Assembly: GCA_963843645.1 (NCBI GenBank)
Contig: CAWJLE010000001.1
Span: 1,116,001-1,180,000 of the forward strand
Direction of reading: 5' to 3'
From: CAWJLE01 sp963843645
Lineage (GTDB): Bacteria > Chloroflexota > Anaerolineae > DAOTYC01
DNA length: 64,000 bases
Made by a program: the position numbers and the translations under genes. Numbering within the stretch: the stretch's first letter is position 1; each line of letters opens with the position of its first letter. A model generated the notes under the pieces. That model had not been told where the DNA came from. It saw only the letters and a program-made list of their open reading frames with translations, and did not search any database. Positions 47,617-55,199 of the stretch are shown piece by piece.

Positions 47617-48456
47617 TCAGGAACCTGGGAGTGTGGGTGTCGGGAACAGCACGCTGACCCTGGGAATAGCGAGCCACACCAGGACGGCAAACAGGATGAG
47701 CAGAACGATGATCAGCAGGCAGGTCATGAAGAACCAGCGGGTGTTGCTGGCCCTCTTCTTCTCCACGATCGTGTCGAGCGAACGCTCCGGCGCAACCGGC
47801 CTGGCGGCTGCTGCAGGTGGGGGTGGTGGCGGAGGAGGCGCGACGGGCTTGACCGCCGGCGCGGGAGGCGGGGGCGGGGGCGGGGGCGTGATCGGCCGGG
47901 TGACTGACGGACGTGGAGGGGGTGGAGGCGTCGCCGTAGGCTCTGGCGGCAGGGGCGCCGGTACCGGCGTCACGTCCGGATCCCAGGTAACGTTCTCGAC
48001 CGCACCCGCACCAACCGGCTGAGGAGAGAAAACCAACACGGTATCGCCCAGACGAATGTTGTCCCCATCCCGGAGCACTTGCGGCCCGGTCACCCGCATC
48101 GCGTTGACGAAGACCCCGTTCGGACTGCCCATGTCGAAGATCAGGTAGTCCTGGCCCTTCAGCTCGATCTCGGCATGGTGTCGCGAGATGCGTGGGTCGG
48201 TGAGCATGATCTCGTTGTCCAGGTCGCGGCCGAGCCGGGTCGTGTCCGCCACCAAGGGAAAGGTCTGCCCTTGCTCCGGACCGGCCAGAGCCAAGAGGCT
48301 GTGCGGTCGCGCACCCACGACGGTGTCGTCCGCGCTCGAGGCCGGCTGTGGCACCGCTGCAGGTGCAGACACTGGAGGGGCGGGCAGGCGGACGCCGCAA
48401 TTTGCACAGAAAATGCTGCCGGGAGCAACCGTTTCACCACAACTTGGGCAATTCAC
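47617..48456 (-). CDS. Zinc-ribbon FHA-domain protein with C-terminal membrane anchor
   Basis: A 279-residue protein. An N-terminal zinc ribbon (MNCPSCGETVAPGSIFCANCG) precedes an FHA domain (about 50-145) with the phosphothreonine-binding core TRLGRDLDNEIMLTDPRISRHHAEI and GSPNGVFVNAMRV. A Pro-rich linker with runs of eight prolines follows, then a single C-terminal helix (FFMTCLLIIVLLILFAVLVWLAI). FHA domains read Ser/Thr kinase signals; no such kinase is in the window. GTG 48456 is preceded by AGGAGG. It lies downstream of rpoD on the same strand. Confidence 0.88.
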   Translation of the reverse strand: MNCPSCGETVAPGSIFCANCGVRLPAPPVSAPAAVPQPASSADDTVVGARPHSLLALAGPEQGQTFPLVADTTRLGRDLDNEIMLTDPRISRHHAEIELKGQDYLIFDMGSPNGVFVNAMRVTGPQVLRDGDNIRLGDTVLVFSPQPVGAGAVENVTWDPDVTPVPAPLPPEPTATPPPPPRPSVTRPITPPPPPPPPAPAVKPVAPPPPPPPPAAAARPVAPERSLDTIVEKKRASNTRWFFMTCLLIIVLLILFAVLVWLAIPRVSVLFPTPTLPGS

Positions 48457-48501
48457 GAAGGCGCCTCCTGAGGGTAGTCAACTTCGGTGGCCGGGCGATC
48501 G

Positions 48502-49884
48502 CTAGCCCAAGTAGTCGCGCAGCTTGCGGCTGCACTTGGGATGGCGCAGCTTGCGGATGGCTTTGGCTTCGATCTGGCGGATGCGCTCGCGGGTCACGCC
48601 AAACTCGCGACCGACCTCTTCCAGGGTGCGACCCTGCCCATCCTTGAGACCGAAACGCATTTCCAACACCTCACGCTCGCGCTTGCCGAGCGAGTTGAGG
48701 ATATCGTTCATCTGTTCGCGGAGCAGCTGGCGTGACGCAGCGTCGACCGGACCGAGGACCGTCTCGTCTTCGATGAAGTCACCGAGATAGCTGTTTTCCT
48801 CGGTTCCAATCGGCGTCTCGAGCGACATCGGCTCCTGGGAAACGCGCATGATACGCCGAACCTTGGACGCCGCGCGGCGGAGCTTGCGCTCCAGAACGGG
48901 GCTGAGCGAGCCAGGATGCGACGCGGCCTCTTCGATGGCCCGTCTTTCCTCAGACGGCAAGAAGTCCATCTCCAGGGCGATCTCTTCAGGGTTGGGCTCT
49001 CGGCCGTACTGCTGGACCAGCTGGCGCTGCACCCGCGCCAAGCGATTGATCGTCTCGACCATGTGCACGGGGATACGAATCGTTCGCGCCTGATCGGCGA
49101 TGGCACGGCTGATGGCCTGGCGTATCCACCAGGTGGCGTACGTGGAGAATTTGTAACCGCGGCGATAGTCGAACTTTTCCACGGCTCGCAGCAATCCAAT
49201 GTTGCCCTCCTGGATCAGGTCCAGGAAGGACATGCCGCGGCCCATGTAGCGCTTGGCGACACTGACGACCAGGCGCAGGTTGGCTTTCGCGAGCTCGCGC
49301 TGAGCCTCGACGCCGCGCTTCTCGTACTCACTGAGCTTCGCCCGATCCTTGGCGGTCAGCTCGCGGCCTTTCTTGATGCGTTGCGCGTGAGCCTTGGCGC
49401 CCTGGGCGATGAGTTCGGCCAGACCCACTTCCTGTTCGCTGTTGAGGAGGGGCACCCGCCCGATTTCACGCAGATACATGCGCACCGGGTCGCTGCTCAG
49501 GTCTGGGGCTGCGCCGGCGAGGGCCAGGTGGCGTTCCTCGAGCAGGTCTTCGGTCGTCTGAGGAACCTGGTCGCCTTCTTCCAACTCGGCCAGCTCGTTG
49601 TCCCCAGGTTCCTCGATCTCCTCGACCAGGGCCACCAGGGGCAGATCATCGTCGCCGAGCGCCTCGTCGTCCTCGACCAGCACCTCGTCGTCGATCAAGT
49701 CGTCCTCTTTTTCGACTTCTTCGGTTTCCTCCGAGTCCATCGTCATCACGTGCTTATAGAGCTTGGCAACCCGATCACTCTTGCCTGGAAAGATGTCAAC
49801 GTTGCGTGGAGTCACCCGTTTGGTCGTCGCTTCCTCACCTTCGTTGGCGTTGTGATCTAGCTGATCGCTAGGTTCGTTGCTCAT
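48502..49884 (-). CDS. rpoD: Primary RNA polymerase sigma factor RpoD/SigA
   Basis: A 460-residue group 1 sigma factor. After an acidic N-terminus (about 45-110) come region 1.2 (DPVRMYLREIGRVPLLNSEQEVGLAEL), region 2 (LRLVVSVAKRYMGRGMSFLDLIQEGNIGLLRAVEKFDYRRGYKFSTYATWWIRQAI), region 3 (IPVHMVETINRL) and region 4.2 (RTLEEVGREFGVTRERIRQIEAKAIRKLRHP). These DNA-contacting parts match promoters with TTGACA/TATAAT, as found throughout this window. AAAGGTGA is close before ATG 49884; a GTG two codons earlier is possible. It follows dnaG, as in the classical macromolecular-synthesis operon. Confidence 0.96.
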   Translation of the reverse strand: MSNEPSDQLDHNANEGEEATTKRVTPRNVDIFPGKSDRVAKLYKHVMTMDSEETEEVEKEDDLIDDEVLVEDDEALGDDDLPLVALVEEIEEPGDNELAELEEGDQVPQTTEDLLEERHLALAGAAPDLSSDPVRMYLREIGRVPLLNSEQEVGLAELIAQGAKAHAQRIKKGRELTAKDRAKLSEYEKRGVEAQRELAKANLRLVVSVAKRYMGRGMSFLDLIQEGNIGLLRAVEKFDYRRGYKFSTYATWWIRQAISRAIADQARTIRIPVHMVETINRLARVQRQLVQQYGREPNPEEIALEMDFLPSEERRAIEEAASHPGSLSPVLERKLRRAASKVRRIMRVSQEPMSLETPIGTEENSYLGDFIEDETVLGPVDAASRQLLREQMNDILNSLGKREREVLEMRFGLKDGQGRTLEEVGREFGVTRERIRQIEAKAIRKLRHPKCSRKLRDYLG

Positions 49885-49923
49885 GGTCACCTTTCCTCAG
49901 CGCCGGCGTATGTCTGGGGGCGC

Positions 49924-51903
49924 TCAAGCCGCCGGATCATTGTCGGAGAGGTTGGCTTCGATTATGCCGTTGCGGCCGGTCGTTCTGGTAGTTCTGCGCT
50001 GGCCGGAGACGGTGCCGGTATAGACGGCCTGCTGTAGCAAGCCGGTGCTCCGGCGTTGTTCTTCCACCAGCCTTCCGTATTCCTCGCAGGCGACTGAATC
50101 GTGCTCTGATTCTGCATCACGAAGCAGCCCGTACAGCTCGTCGCATCGTCTGCGCGTGACCTGCTGCCGCAGTTTGAGTGCTGCGCTCACTGCTTCTCCC
50201 TCGGCCCGATCTCCGGAAACCGGGGGCAAAGTCGCCCAATAGGCCAGTAATCGTTCGAGGTGGTCGGTGATCGGGTAGGCCACGTCCGCGCGGATGGCCT
50301 CCACGGTCAACTCGACAGAGCGGGAAAAGAGGCGTTCCATCGCGGCGAACAAGCGCTGATTCTCGGTTCGAGAGAAATCATCGGTGCCGAGCGGCGGCAG
50401 TCCCAGGTCGGACAACACCTGGTTGGCGGATGCCAGACCGCCGGGACGCGCTACCAGCGCCATCAAGCAGTGTTCCTCGAGCTCGAAGGCGGGTCGCCTG
50501 GAGCGGATATCCCTTGCCGTCTGCCAGTCTTCGTCCTGGCCGACTCTCCGCCGTTTGTGGACCCGAAGCTGTTCCTGCAGCAGCTTCTCGTCGACCTGAA
50601 TCAGTCGGGACAACTTCTGCAAGTAATGCGCCCGCTGAATCGGGTTTTCGATGTCACGAATGACCGGCAGCAGCTGATCGGCGGCTTGAGTCTTGCCTTG
50701 CGCCGATTGCAGATCGAACTGGTCCTTCATGAGCTGCAAATAGTACTCGATGACGGGCAGAGCCGAGTCGATGAGCTGCGCCCAGCTTTCCGGATGATCG
50801 CGAATCAGGTCGTCCGGGTCCTGTCCCGGCGGCAAGACCGCAATTCGCACGTCGGCCTCGGAGCTGTACTGGGACTCCACCAGCGCCGAACCGATGTTGA
50901 CCACCTCGTGCAGTGTGATGCGCCGGCTCAGATCCAGGCCGCGCAGCGTGGCGTGCCCGCCGGCTGTGTCCGGGTCGAGGGCCAGAACGATGGTTCGCGC
51001 ATATTTGCGCAGCGTCTTGACCTGCGCTTCGGTCAGCGCCGTGCCCATCGCGGCGACCACGTTGCTGGCGCCATGCTGGTGCGCCTGAATGACGTCCATG
51101 TAGCCTTCGACGACGATGGCTTTGTCTTCGGCGCGAATGGCGGCCTTAGCGAGGTCGATGCCGAACAGGACGTGCCCCTTCTGGAATATCGGCGTCTCGG
51201 GAGAGTTGAGATACTTGGGCTGTGAATCGTCCAGCACTCGACCGCCGAAGCCGACGATGCGTCCGGTGTGATCCCGTATGGGGATCATAATACGATTTCG
51301 GAAACGGTCATAATGGCCGCTGCCTGCGCTTCGAGCTTCTTGCGCATCCCGGGCAACCACCAGGCCGCTCTGTAGAAGATCCGCCGTCGGGACGTTCTTC
51401 GCTCCCAGATATGAGCCCAGGACGTGCCAGGCGTCAGGTGCATAACCGATCTGGAAACGATCGATCGTATCCTGATTGAGACCCCGCTTCTCGAGATAGC
51501 GGCGCGCCGTCTCTCCCGCGGGAGTTGCGATGAGCTGGTTATGATAGTAGCTCGCAGCCAGCTTGTTGATGTCTTCGAGCCGGCGCTCGAGTTCGGCTTC
51601 CGTCTTCTGGACGTCGGTCTGCGGCTTGAGCTCGACGCCGGCCCGCCGGGCCAGGATTTCTAATGCTTCCGGGAACTCGACGTTCTCCTGCCTGGCGACG
51701 AAGGAGAACACGTCGCCGCCCGTGCCGCAGGCTCCGAAGCAGTGCCAACTTTGGGTATCGGGAAATACGACGAAGGACGGGGTCTTTTCAGTGTGAAATG
51801 GACAAAGGCCCTTGAAATTTCGCCCTGCCTTTTTGAGGGAGACATAGCCGGAAATGACCTCGACGATATCCAGCCGCTCCTTGACCTCATCGATAATGCC
51901 CAT
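49924..51903 (-). CDS. dnaG: DNA primase
   Basis: DnaG, 659 residues, makes RNA primers for replication. The zinc-binding domain reads GLCPFHTEKTPSFVVFPDTQSWHCFGACGTGGD, with CFGAC (C-x3-C) in place of the common C-x2-C. The catalytic core follows (IMIPIRDHTGRIVGFGGRVLDD) with TOPRIM motifs VEGYMDVIQAHQHG and VLALDPDTAGG. The C-terminal helicase-binding region is less conserved. ATG 51903 gives the canonical MGIIDEVKERLDIVEVISGYV start. The gene leads dnaG-rpoD and has its own strong promoter. Confidence 0.96.
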   Translation of the reverse strand: MGIIDEVKERLDIVEVISGYVSLKKAGRNFKGLCPFHTEKTPSFVVFPDTQSWHCFGACGTGGDVFSFVARQENVEFPEALEILARRAGVELKPQTDVQKTEAELERRLEDINKLAASYYHNQLIATPAGETARRYLEKRGLNQDTIDRFQIGYAPDAWHVLGSYLGAKNVPTADLLQSGLVVARDAQEARSAGSGHYDRFRNRIMIPIRDHTGRIVGFGGRVLDDSQPKYLNSPETPIFQKGHVLFGIDLAKAAIRAEDKAIVVEGYMDVIQAHQHGASNVVAAMGTALTEAQVKTLRKYARTIVLALDPDTAGGHATLRGLDLSRRITLHEVVNIGSALVESQYSSEADVRIAVLPPGQDPDDLIRDHPESWAQLIDSALPVIEYYLQLMKDQFDLQSAQGKTQAADQLLPVIRDIENPIQRAHYLQKLSRLIQVDEKLLQEQLRVHKRRRVGQDEDWQTARDIRSRRPAFELEEHCLMALVARPGGLASANQVLSDLGLPPLGTDDFSRTENQRLFAAMERLFSRSVELTVEAIRADVAYPITDHLERLLAYWATLPPVSGDRAEGEAVSAALKLRQQVTRRRCDELYGLLRDAESEHDSVACEEYGRLVEEQRRSTGLLQQAVYTGTVSGQRRTTRTTGRNGIIEANLSDNDPAA

Positions 51904-51945
51904 CGCGTCCCACGACCTCTCACCGGCTTCACCGAGGTGGAAAGT

Positions 51946-51975
51946 ATTATACCAGACCGCTGAAAACTGTGTCAA
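51946..51975 (-). promoter_or_regulatory. dnaG-rpoD promoter
   Basis: Minus strand: consensus TTGACA (51970-51975), 18 bases, consensus TATAAT (51946-51951). Leader about 36 bases. The 236-base gap to the toxin gene holds nothing else evident. Confidence 0.85.
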
Positions 51976-52139
51976 AATGAGGGGCGGTCGCATAGAAATT
52001 CGAATAGGCTGTCGCCGGCGAGCCGCAGGACCGCTAGAGGGTACTGCTTGCGAGCGATGTGGCGTAGGATTTGAGACGGAAGCAGGTACCAGCGCAGGCC
52101 GACCAAGACCGCCTGGCCAGGCTCGCCCCTCGCGCATAT

Positions 52140-52475
52140 TCACGCTCGATCGGGAAGCTCTAGAGCCGTACGGAGGGCACGATCCAGGTCACGAAGCTTC
52201 TGAGGAGAAAGGCTCCCGACGTAATGAGTCAGAGCCGATTTCGACAGACTGACCAACTCGTCACAGTGGATGCCACTGTCATGCTTCAAGCCCTCATCAA
52301 TACCGACTGTGACCTGGGTGGAGAGCCCATCGTAGGCCGAGTAAACAGGAGCGCAGATCACGGTGGAAAACCGCGAGTCGATCAGAACCTGTCGGCTGAC
52401 AATCACGAACACGCGGAACCGTTGAGGGTCCCGGGCAGAGGGATGATCGACGCGATACAATTCGCCGCGTCTCAT
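52140..52475 (-). CDS. MazF/PemK-type toxin (type II toxin-antitoxin)
   Basis: A 111-residue protein of the CcdB/PemK fold, predicted mRNA interferase. MRRGELYRVDHPSARDPQRFRVFVIVSRQ is the typical first strand with the loop before the hydrophobic core; STVICAPVYSAYDG and HDSGIHCDELVSLSKSAL follow the family pattern, the latter holding the usual active-site region. Its start overlaps the antitoxin stop, so the pair is translationally coupled. Confidence 0.86.
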   Translation of the reverse strand: MRRGELYRVDHPSARDPQRFRVFVIVSRQVLIDSRFSTVICAPVYSAYDGLSTQVTVGIDEGLKHDSGIHCDELVSLSKSALTHYVGSLSPQKLRDLDRALRTALELPDRA

Positions 52476-52717
52476 CACACTGCCTGGTCCGGGCCGGCAT
52501 TGTAGGCCAGCGTATCCTCCGCCTCGTCGTTCAGAGCGTCGGCACGCCGATTGATGATCTCCAGGTCGTTGGCGTCCTGCAGCTCGCGGGCCTTGTGCGC
52601 GAGATAAGCCCGGACGACCGTCTCGACAAACTCGGAACGCGTTTGATGGGGCCCGGTTGCTTCGTCGATGGCTTTCAGCAAGTCTTCTGATAGAGTAACG
52701 GATGTCTTGACTTTCAT
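52475..52717 (-). CDS. Ribbon-helix-helix antitoxin
   Basis: An 80-residue CopG/RHH-type protein: MKVKTSVTLSEDLLKAIDEATGPHQTRSEFVETVVRAYLA is the DNA-binding ribbon and two helices; the C-terminus (NDLEIINRRADALNDEAEDTLAY) is the likely toxin-neutralising tail. The ATG at 52717 coincides with the predicted transcription start, so the mRNA would be leaderless or nearly so. It is expected to bind the palindrome in its own promoter. Confidence 0.86.
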   Translation of the reverse strand: MKVKTSVTLSEDLLKAIDEATGPHQTRSEFVETVVRAYLAHKARELQDANDLEIINRRADALNDEAEDTLAYNAGPDQAV

Positions 52718-52752
52718 ACTACCATTGTACTCCCATCGGTAGTTCCGGTCAA
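52718..52752 (-). promoter_or_regulatory. Toxin-antitoxin promoter with operator-like inverted repeat
   Basis: Minus strand: TTGACC (52747-52752), 17 bases, TACAAT (52724-52729). ACTACC/GGTAGT half-sites (52718-52723 and 52738-52743) flank the -10 box with a 14-base gap, a placement suited to autorepression by the RHH antitoxin. Confidence 0.7.
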
Positions 52753-52804
52753 GCAACGCTGCCAGGGTCAGCGCAACAATTGAATGTGACAGCTCTGTCG
52801 GTTC

Positions 52805-52834
52805 TTGCTATAAGGACCGGCCTTGTGATATAAT
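52805..52834 (+). promoter_or_regulatory. Promoter of the DUF4013 gene
   Basis: TTGCTA (52805-52810), 18 bases, TATAAT (52829-52834). About 165 bases of leader lie before ATG 53009, with no gene seen in them. Confidence 0.65.
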
Positions 52835-53008
52835 CCGAATTCGCAAGTGATCCATTTGGCAATCGATTATTTCACTGAGACTTGTCAATCGAAAGTTGTC
52901 ACTCGATCCCGCTCAGGAAGTCGCTTTCGCTGCTCGAATCATACCGTAAGTCAGGTCCGTGCTAACCGGTCAGGTCGCTCGCTACAACTCATGAATCAGG
53001 AGGAAGAC

Positions 53009-53680
53009 ATGGATATCGGTAGATCGTTCAAGTACATGTTCGAGGACGAAAGCTGGATCAGCAAGGTACTCATTGGCGGCATTCTGGGGATCATCCCCAT
53101 CGTCAACTTCCTCGTCTATGGCTACATGCTGGACGTCATCCGCAACGTCGCCGGTGACCAGGAACTGCCCTTGCCCAGCTGGGACGATTTCGGTGGTAAG
53201 TTCATGAAGGGCTTGATGGTGTTCCTGGCCAGTCTGATCTACGCGCTGCCCATCATCGCGCTCAGCATCGTCCTGGCGATCGTCACCGCGATCCTGGGTG
53301 CCGGGGCCAGCTCTTCCAGCCGCGACGCTTCCGGAGCGGCGGGCGGCCTCATCGGCATTTGCTTCCTGGTCTACTACTGTGTGATCTTCCTGTACAGCAT
53401 CGTCGTCTACGGGTTCCTGTTCGTCCCGGGCATGATGCGCTACGCGGACAACGGCGAGTTCGGCGTATTCTTCCAGTTTGGCCGAAACTGGGGTATCGTC
53501 TCCTCCAACCTGGGCGGTTACATCGTCATGATTCTCGTGGCAATTGTGGCCGGCATTGCGGCTGAGATCGTGGGCACGATCGCGTGTGGCATTGGTATCC
53601 TGTTCACGATGTTCTGGGCGTACCTGGTCAGCGGTCACCTGATGGGCCAGTACTGGAAAGAAAGCAAGGTACGGGTCTAA
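53009..53680 (+). CDS. DUF4013 family membrane protein
   Basis: A 223-residue polytopic protein. An amphipathic start (MDIGRSFKYMFEDESWISKVLIGGILGIIPIVNFLVYGYMLDVIRNVA) is the DUF4013 signature; four or five further helices follow, including FMKGLMVFLASLIYALPIIALSI and GGYIVMILVAIVAGIAAEIVG. The function of the family is unknown. ATG 53009 is preceded by CAGGAGG. Confidence 0.85.
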   Translation: MDIGRSFKYMFEDESWISKVLIGGILGIIPIVNFLVYGYMLDVIRNVAGDQELPLPSWDDFGGKFMKGLMVFLASLIYALPIIALSIVLAIVTAILGAGASSSSRDASGAAGGLIGICFLVYYCVIFLYSIVVYGFLFVPGMMRYADNGEFGVFFQFGRNWGIVSSNLGGYIVMILVAIVAGIAAEIVGTIACGIGILFTMFWAYLVSGHLMGQYWKESKVRV

Positions 53681-53697
53681 GTGGTCGCTCCCTCCGT

Positions 53698-53729
53698 CGG
53701 GCGAGGGACCCCCTCCCTCGCCCGTGTTT
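53698..53729 (+). terminator. Terminator after the DUF4013 gene
   Basis: A perfect 11-bp stem CGGGCGAGGGA / TCCCTCGCCCG (53698-53708, 53714-53724) with a C5 loop and TGTTTCG exit, 18 bases past the stop. It argues against starting the next gene at the GTG at 53681. Confidence 0.78.
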
Positions 53730-53767
53730 CGTTCAGGCGCCGGCTCACCGAGAGAATTACTCCCTGC

Positions 53768-54355
53768 TTGCAGACCGCGGTGGAATGGCTGGTTGCCTTC
53801 ATCGTCCACCACTGGCTGCTGATTGCCAATCTGACGTTCTTTCTGTTCGTCGCCCCGCCATTTCTGGCCCCTATCCTCGACGCGTTCGGCCTGCACCTGC
53901 CCGCGCGCATCATCTATCTCGCCTACCGGCCCACGTGCCACCAATTGCCGGAGCGCTCGTACTTCATCTTCGGCCACCAGGTTGCGGTCTGCGCCCGCTG
54001 CTCGGCGCTGTACGTGTCCTTCTGGGGCGCGGGGTTGACATACGCTCTGGCTTCGACCTTGTGGCGGGCGCGCGTTCCGGTGTGGCGCGCACCGGCGCTG
54101 CGCTGGGTGGGCGTTGTCACGATTCCCCTGGCGGTGGACGGGCTGACCCAACTGGTCGGATTGCGGACGAGCACGAACTGGCTGCGCACCGTCACCGGGG
54201 TGCTGACCGGGGGGGCCGTCGGCGCGTTCATATATCCGTATATGCACGTGGGCTTCGCGGACGCCCGGCGCGTCTGGGAGCAGACCCAGGCGAAGCGTGA
54301 TCCAGGCCCCGCCGCTGAGGATGAAGCCCGGAAGACGCCGGGAGCGATGGCGTGA
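53768..54355 (+). CDS. DUF2085 family membrane protein
   Basis: About 195 residues. The family core is CHQLPERSYFIFGHQVAVCARCSALYVSFWGAGL, with a conserved cysteine/histidine set (CHQ, CARC) that suggests a metal or redox site at the membrane face. Flanking helices include FIVHHWLLIANLTFFLFVAPPFL and AVGAFIYPYMHVGF. Start uncertain: TTG 53768 is chosen because the terminator at 53698-53724 separates it from 53681; GTG 53780 is possible. Its stop overlaps the next start (GTGA). Confidence 0.8.
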   Translation: MQTAVEWLVAFIVHHWLLIANLTFFLFVAPPFLAPILDAFGLHLPARIIYLAYRPTCHQLPERSYFIFGHQVAVCARCSALYVSFWGAGLTYALASTLWRARVPVWRAPALRWVGVVTIPLAVDGLTQLVGLRTSTNWLRTVTGVLTGGAVGAFIYPYMHVGFADARRVWEQTQAKRDPGPAAEDEARKTPGAMA

Positions 54356-54940
54356 ACGTGCTGACCACTCTCGCCACGAGTTTCGGGCTGTCCACGGCGG
54401 CCGGCCTGAATGCATATCTGCCGCTGCTCATCGTCGCCCTGCTGGCGCGGCTCACTCACCTGATCGAACTCAAGCCGCCATACGACGCACTCACCAGCTG
54501 GTGGGCTATCGGCGTGCTGCTCGTGCTGCTCACCATCGAGGTGTTCGTGGATAAGATCCCGGCGGTGGATACGGTGAACGACGGCATACAGACCTTCATC
54601 CGGCCGGCAGCGGGCGCCATCCTGTTCGCCGCGAGCCGCGCACGCAATCGATCTGCACCCGGCAGTGGCGTTGGCCTGTGGGTTGTTGCTGGCGGGCAGC
54701 GTGCACGCGGCGAAGGCAACGGCCCGCCCACTCGTAACCGCGTCGAGCGGCGGGCTGCTGAACCCGGTCGTCAGCATGGCGGAAGATTTCATTTCTGCGA
54801 TCACCTCCATAATGGCCATTGTTTTCCCGATGGTGGTGGTCTTCTTCGTCTTGACCCTGGCTATTTTGTTCGTGAGTTGGTACCGAACGCGTCGAGCTCA
54901 AAAAACTGTTCAAGGGGAGGAGAACCCAGGTGGAAGATAA
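54352..54940 (+). CDS. DUF4126 family membrane protein (one frameshift)
   Basis: About 196 residues. VLTTLATSFGLSTAAGLNAYLPLLIVALLARLTHLI and VFVDKIPAVDTVNDGIQTFIRPAAGAILFAAS are the DUF4126 hallmarks; the second frame continues VALACGLLLAGSVHAAKATARPLVTASSGGLLNPVVSMAED and two C-terminal helices. The break lies near 54635-54650. The GTG start overlaps the DUF2085 stop. Role unknown. Confidence 0.82.
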
Positions 54941-55073
54941 GAGAACCGGCAAGATTGCGATTATTGTTGTCATCGTTCTGGTTGTGATCGCTGTTTGTTG
55001 CTGTTGCCTGATCGTCGCCGGCACCCTGGCGTGGCCTGATATCCAGCCTGTCTTGCAAAACATGGCCGGTTGA
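54930..55073 (+). CDS. 47-residue membrane peptide with a CCCC motif
   Basis: A short gene translating to VEDKRTGKIAIIVVIVLVVI...TLAWPDIQPVLQNMAG: a charged start, one strongly hydrophobic helix ending in four consecutive cysteines, and a short polar tail. AGGGGAGG (54913-54920) stands nine bases before the GTG, and the gene overlaps the end of DUF4126 by 11 bases, so translation is credible. I cannot name a family. It ends just before two hairpins. Confidence 0.55.
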   Translation: MEDKRTGKIAIIVVIVLVVIAVCCCCLIVAGTLAWPDIQPVLQNMAG

Positions 55074-55124
55074 TGCCGTTCTGGTCGACCCCAGCCGGAA
55101 CGGCACCTGAGCAGAACCCATGCG

Positions 55125-55152
55125 GCCCGGTTCATCACGAACCGGGCTTCTT
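55125..55152 (+). terminator. Terminator before uvrC
   Basis: A perfect 9-bp stem GCCCGGTTC / GAACCGGGC (55125-55133, 55139-55147) followed by TTCTT. A second, imperfect hairpin (GCCGTTC/GAACGGC) lies just upstream, near 55075-55104. Confidence 0.78.
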
Positions 55153-55164
55153 CGATCCTCAATA

Positions 55165-55192
55165 TTGAATCTTTCACACGTTATGTTACAAT
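55165..55192 (+). promoter_or_regulatory. uvrC promoter
   Basis: TTGAAT (55165-55170), 16 bases, TACAAT (55187-55192). The start site expected at about 55199 coincides with ATG 55200, so the transcript looks leaderless. Confidence 0.62.
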
Positions 55193-55199
55193 GTGAGCT

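Noticed and set aside
47810..47960. G/C-rich short repeats suggesting a repeat array
   Set aside because: They encode the poly-proline linker of the FHA protein; no spacer structure as in CRISPR.
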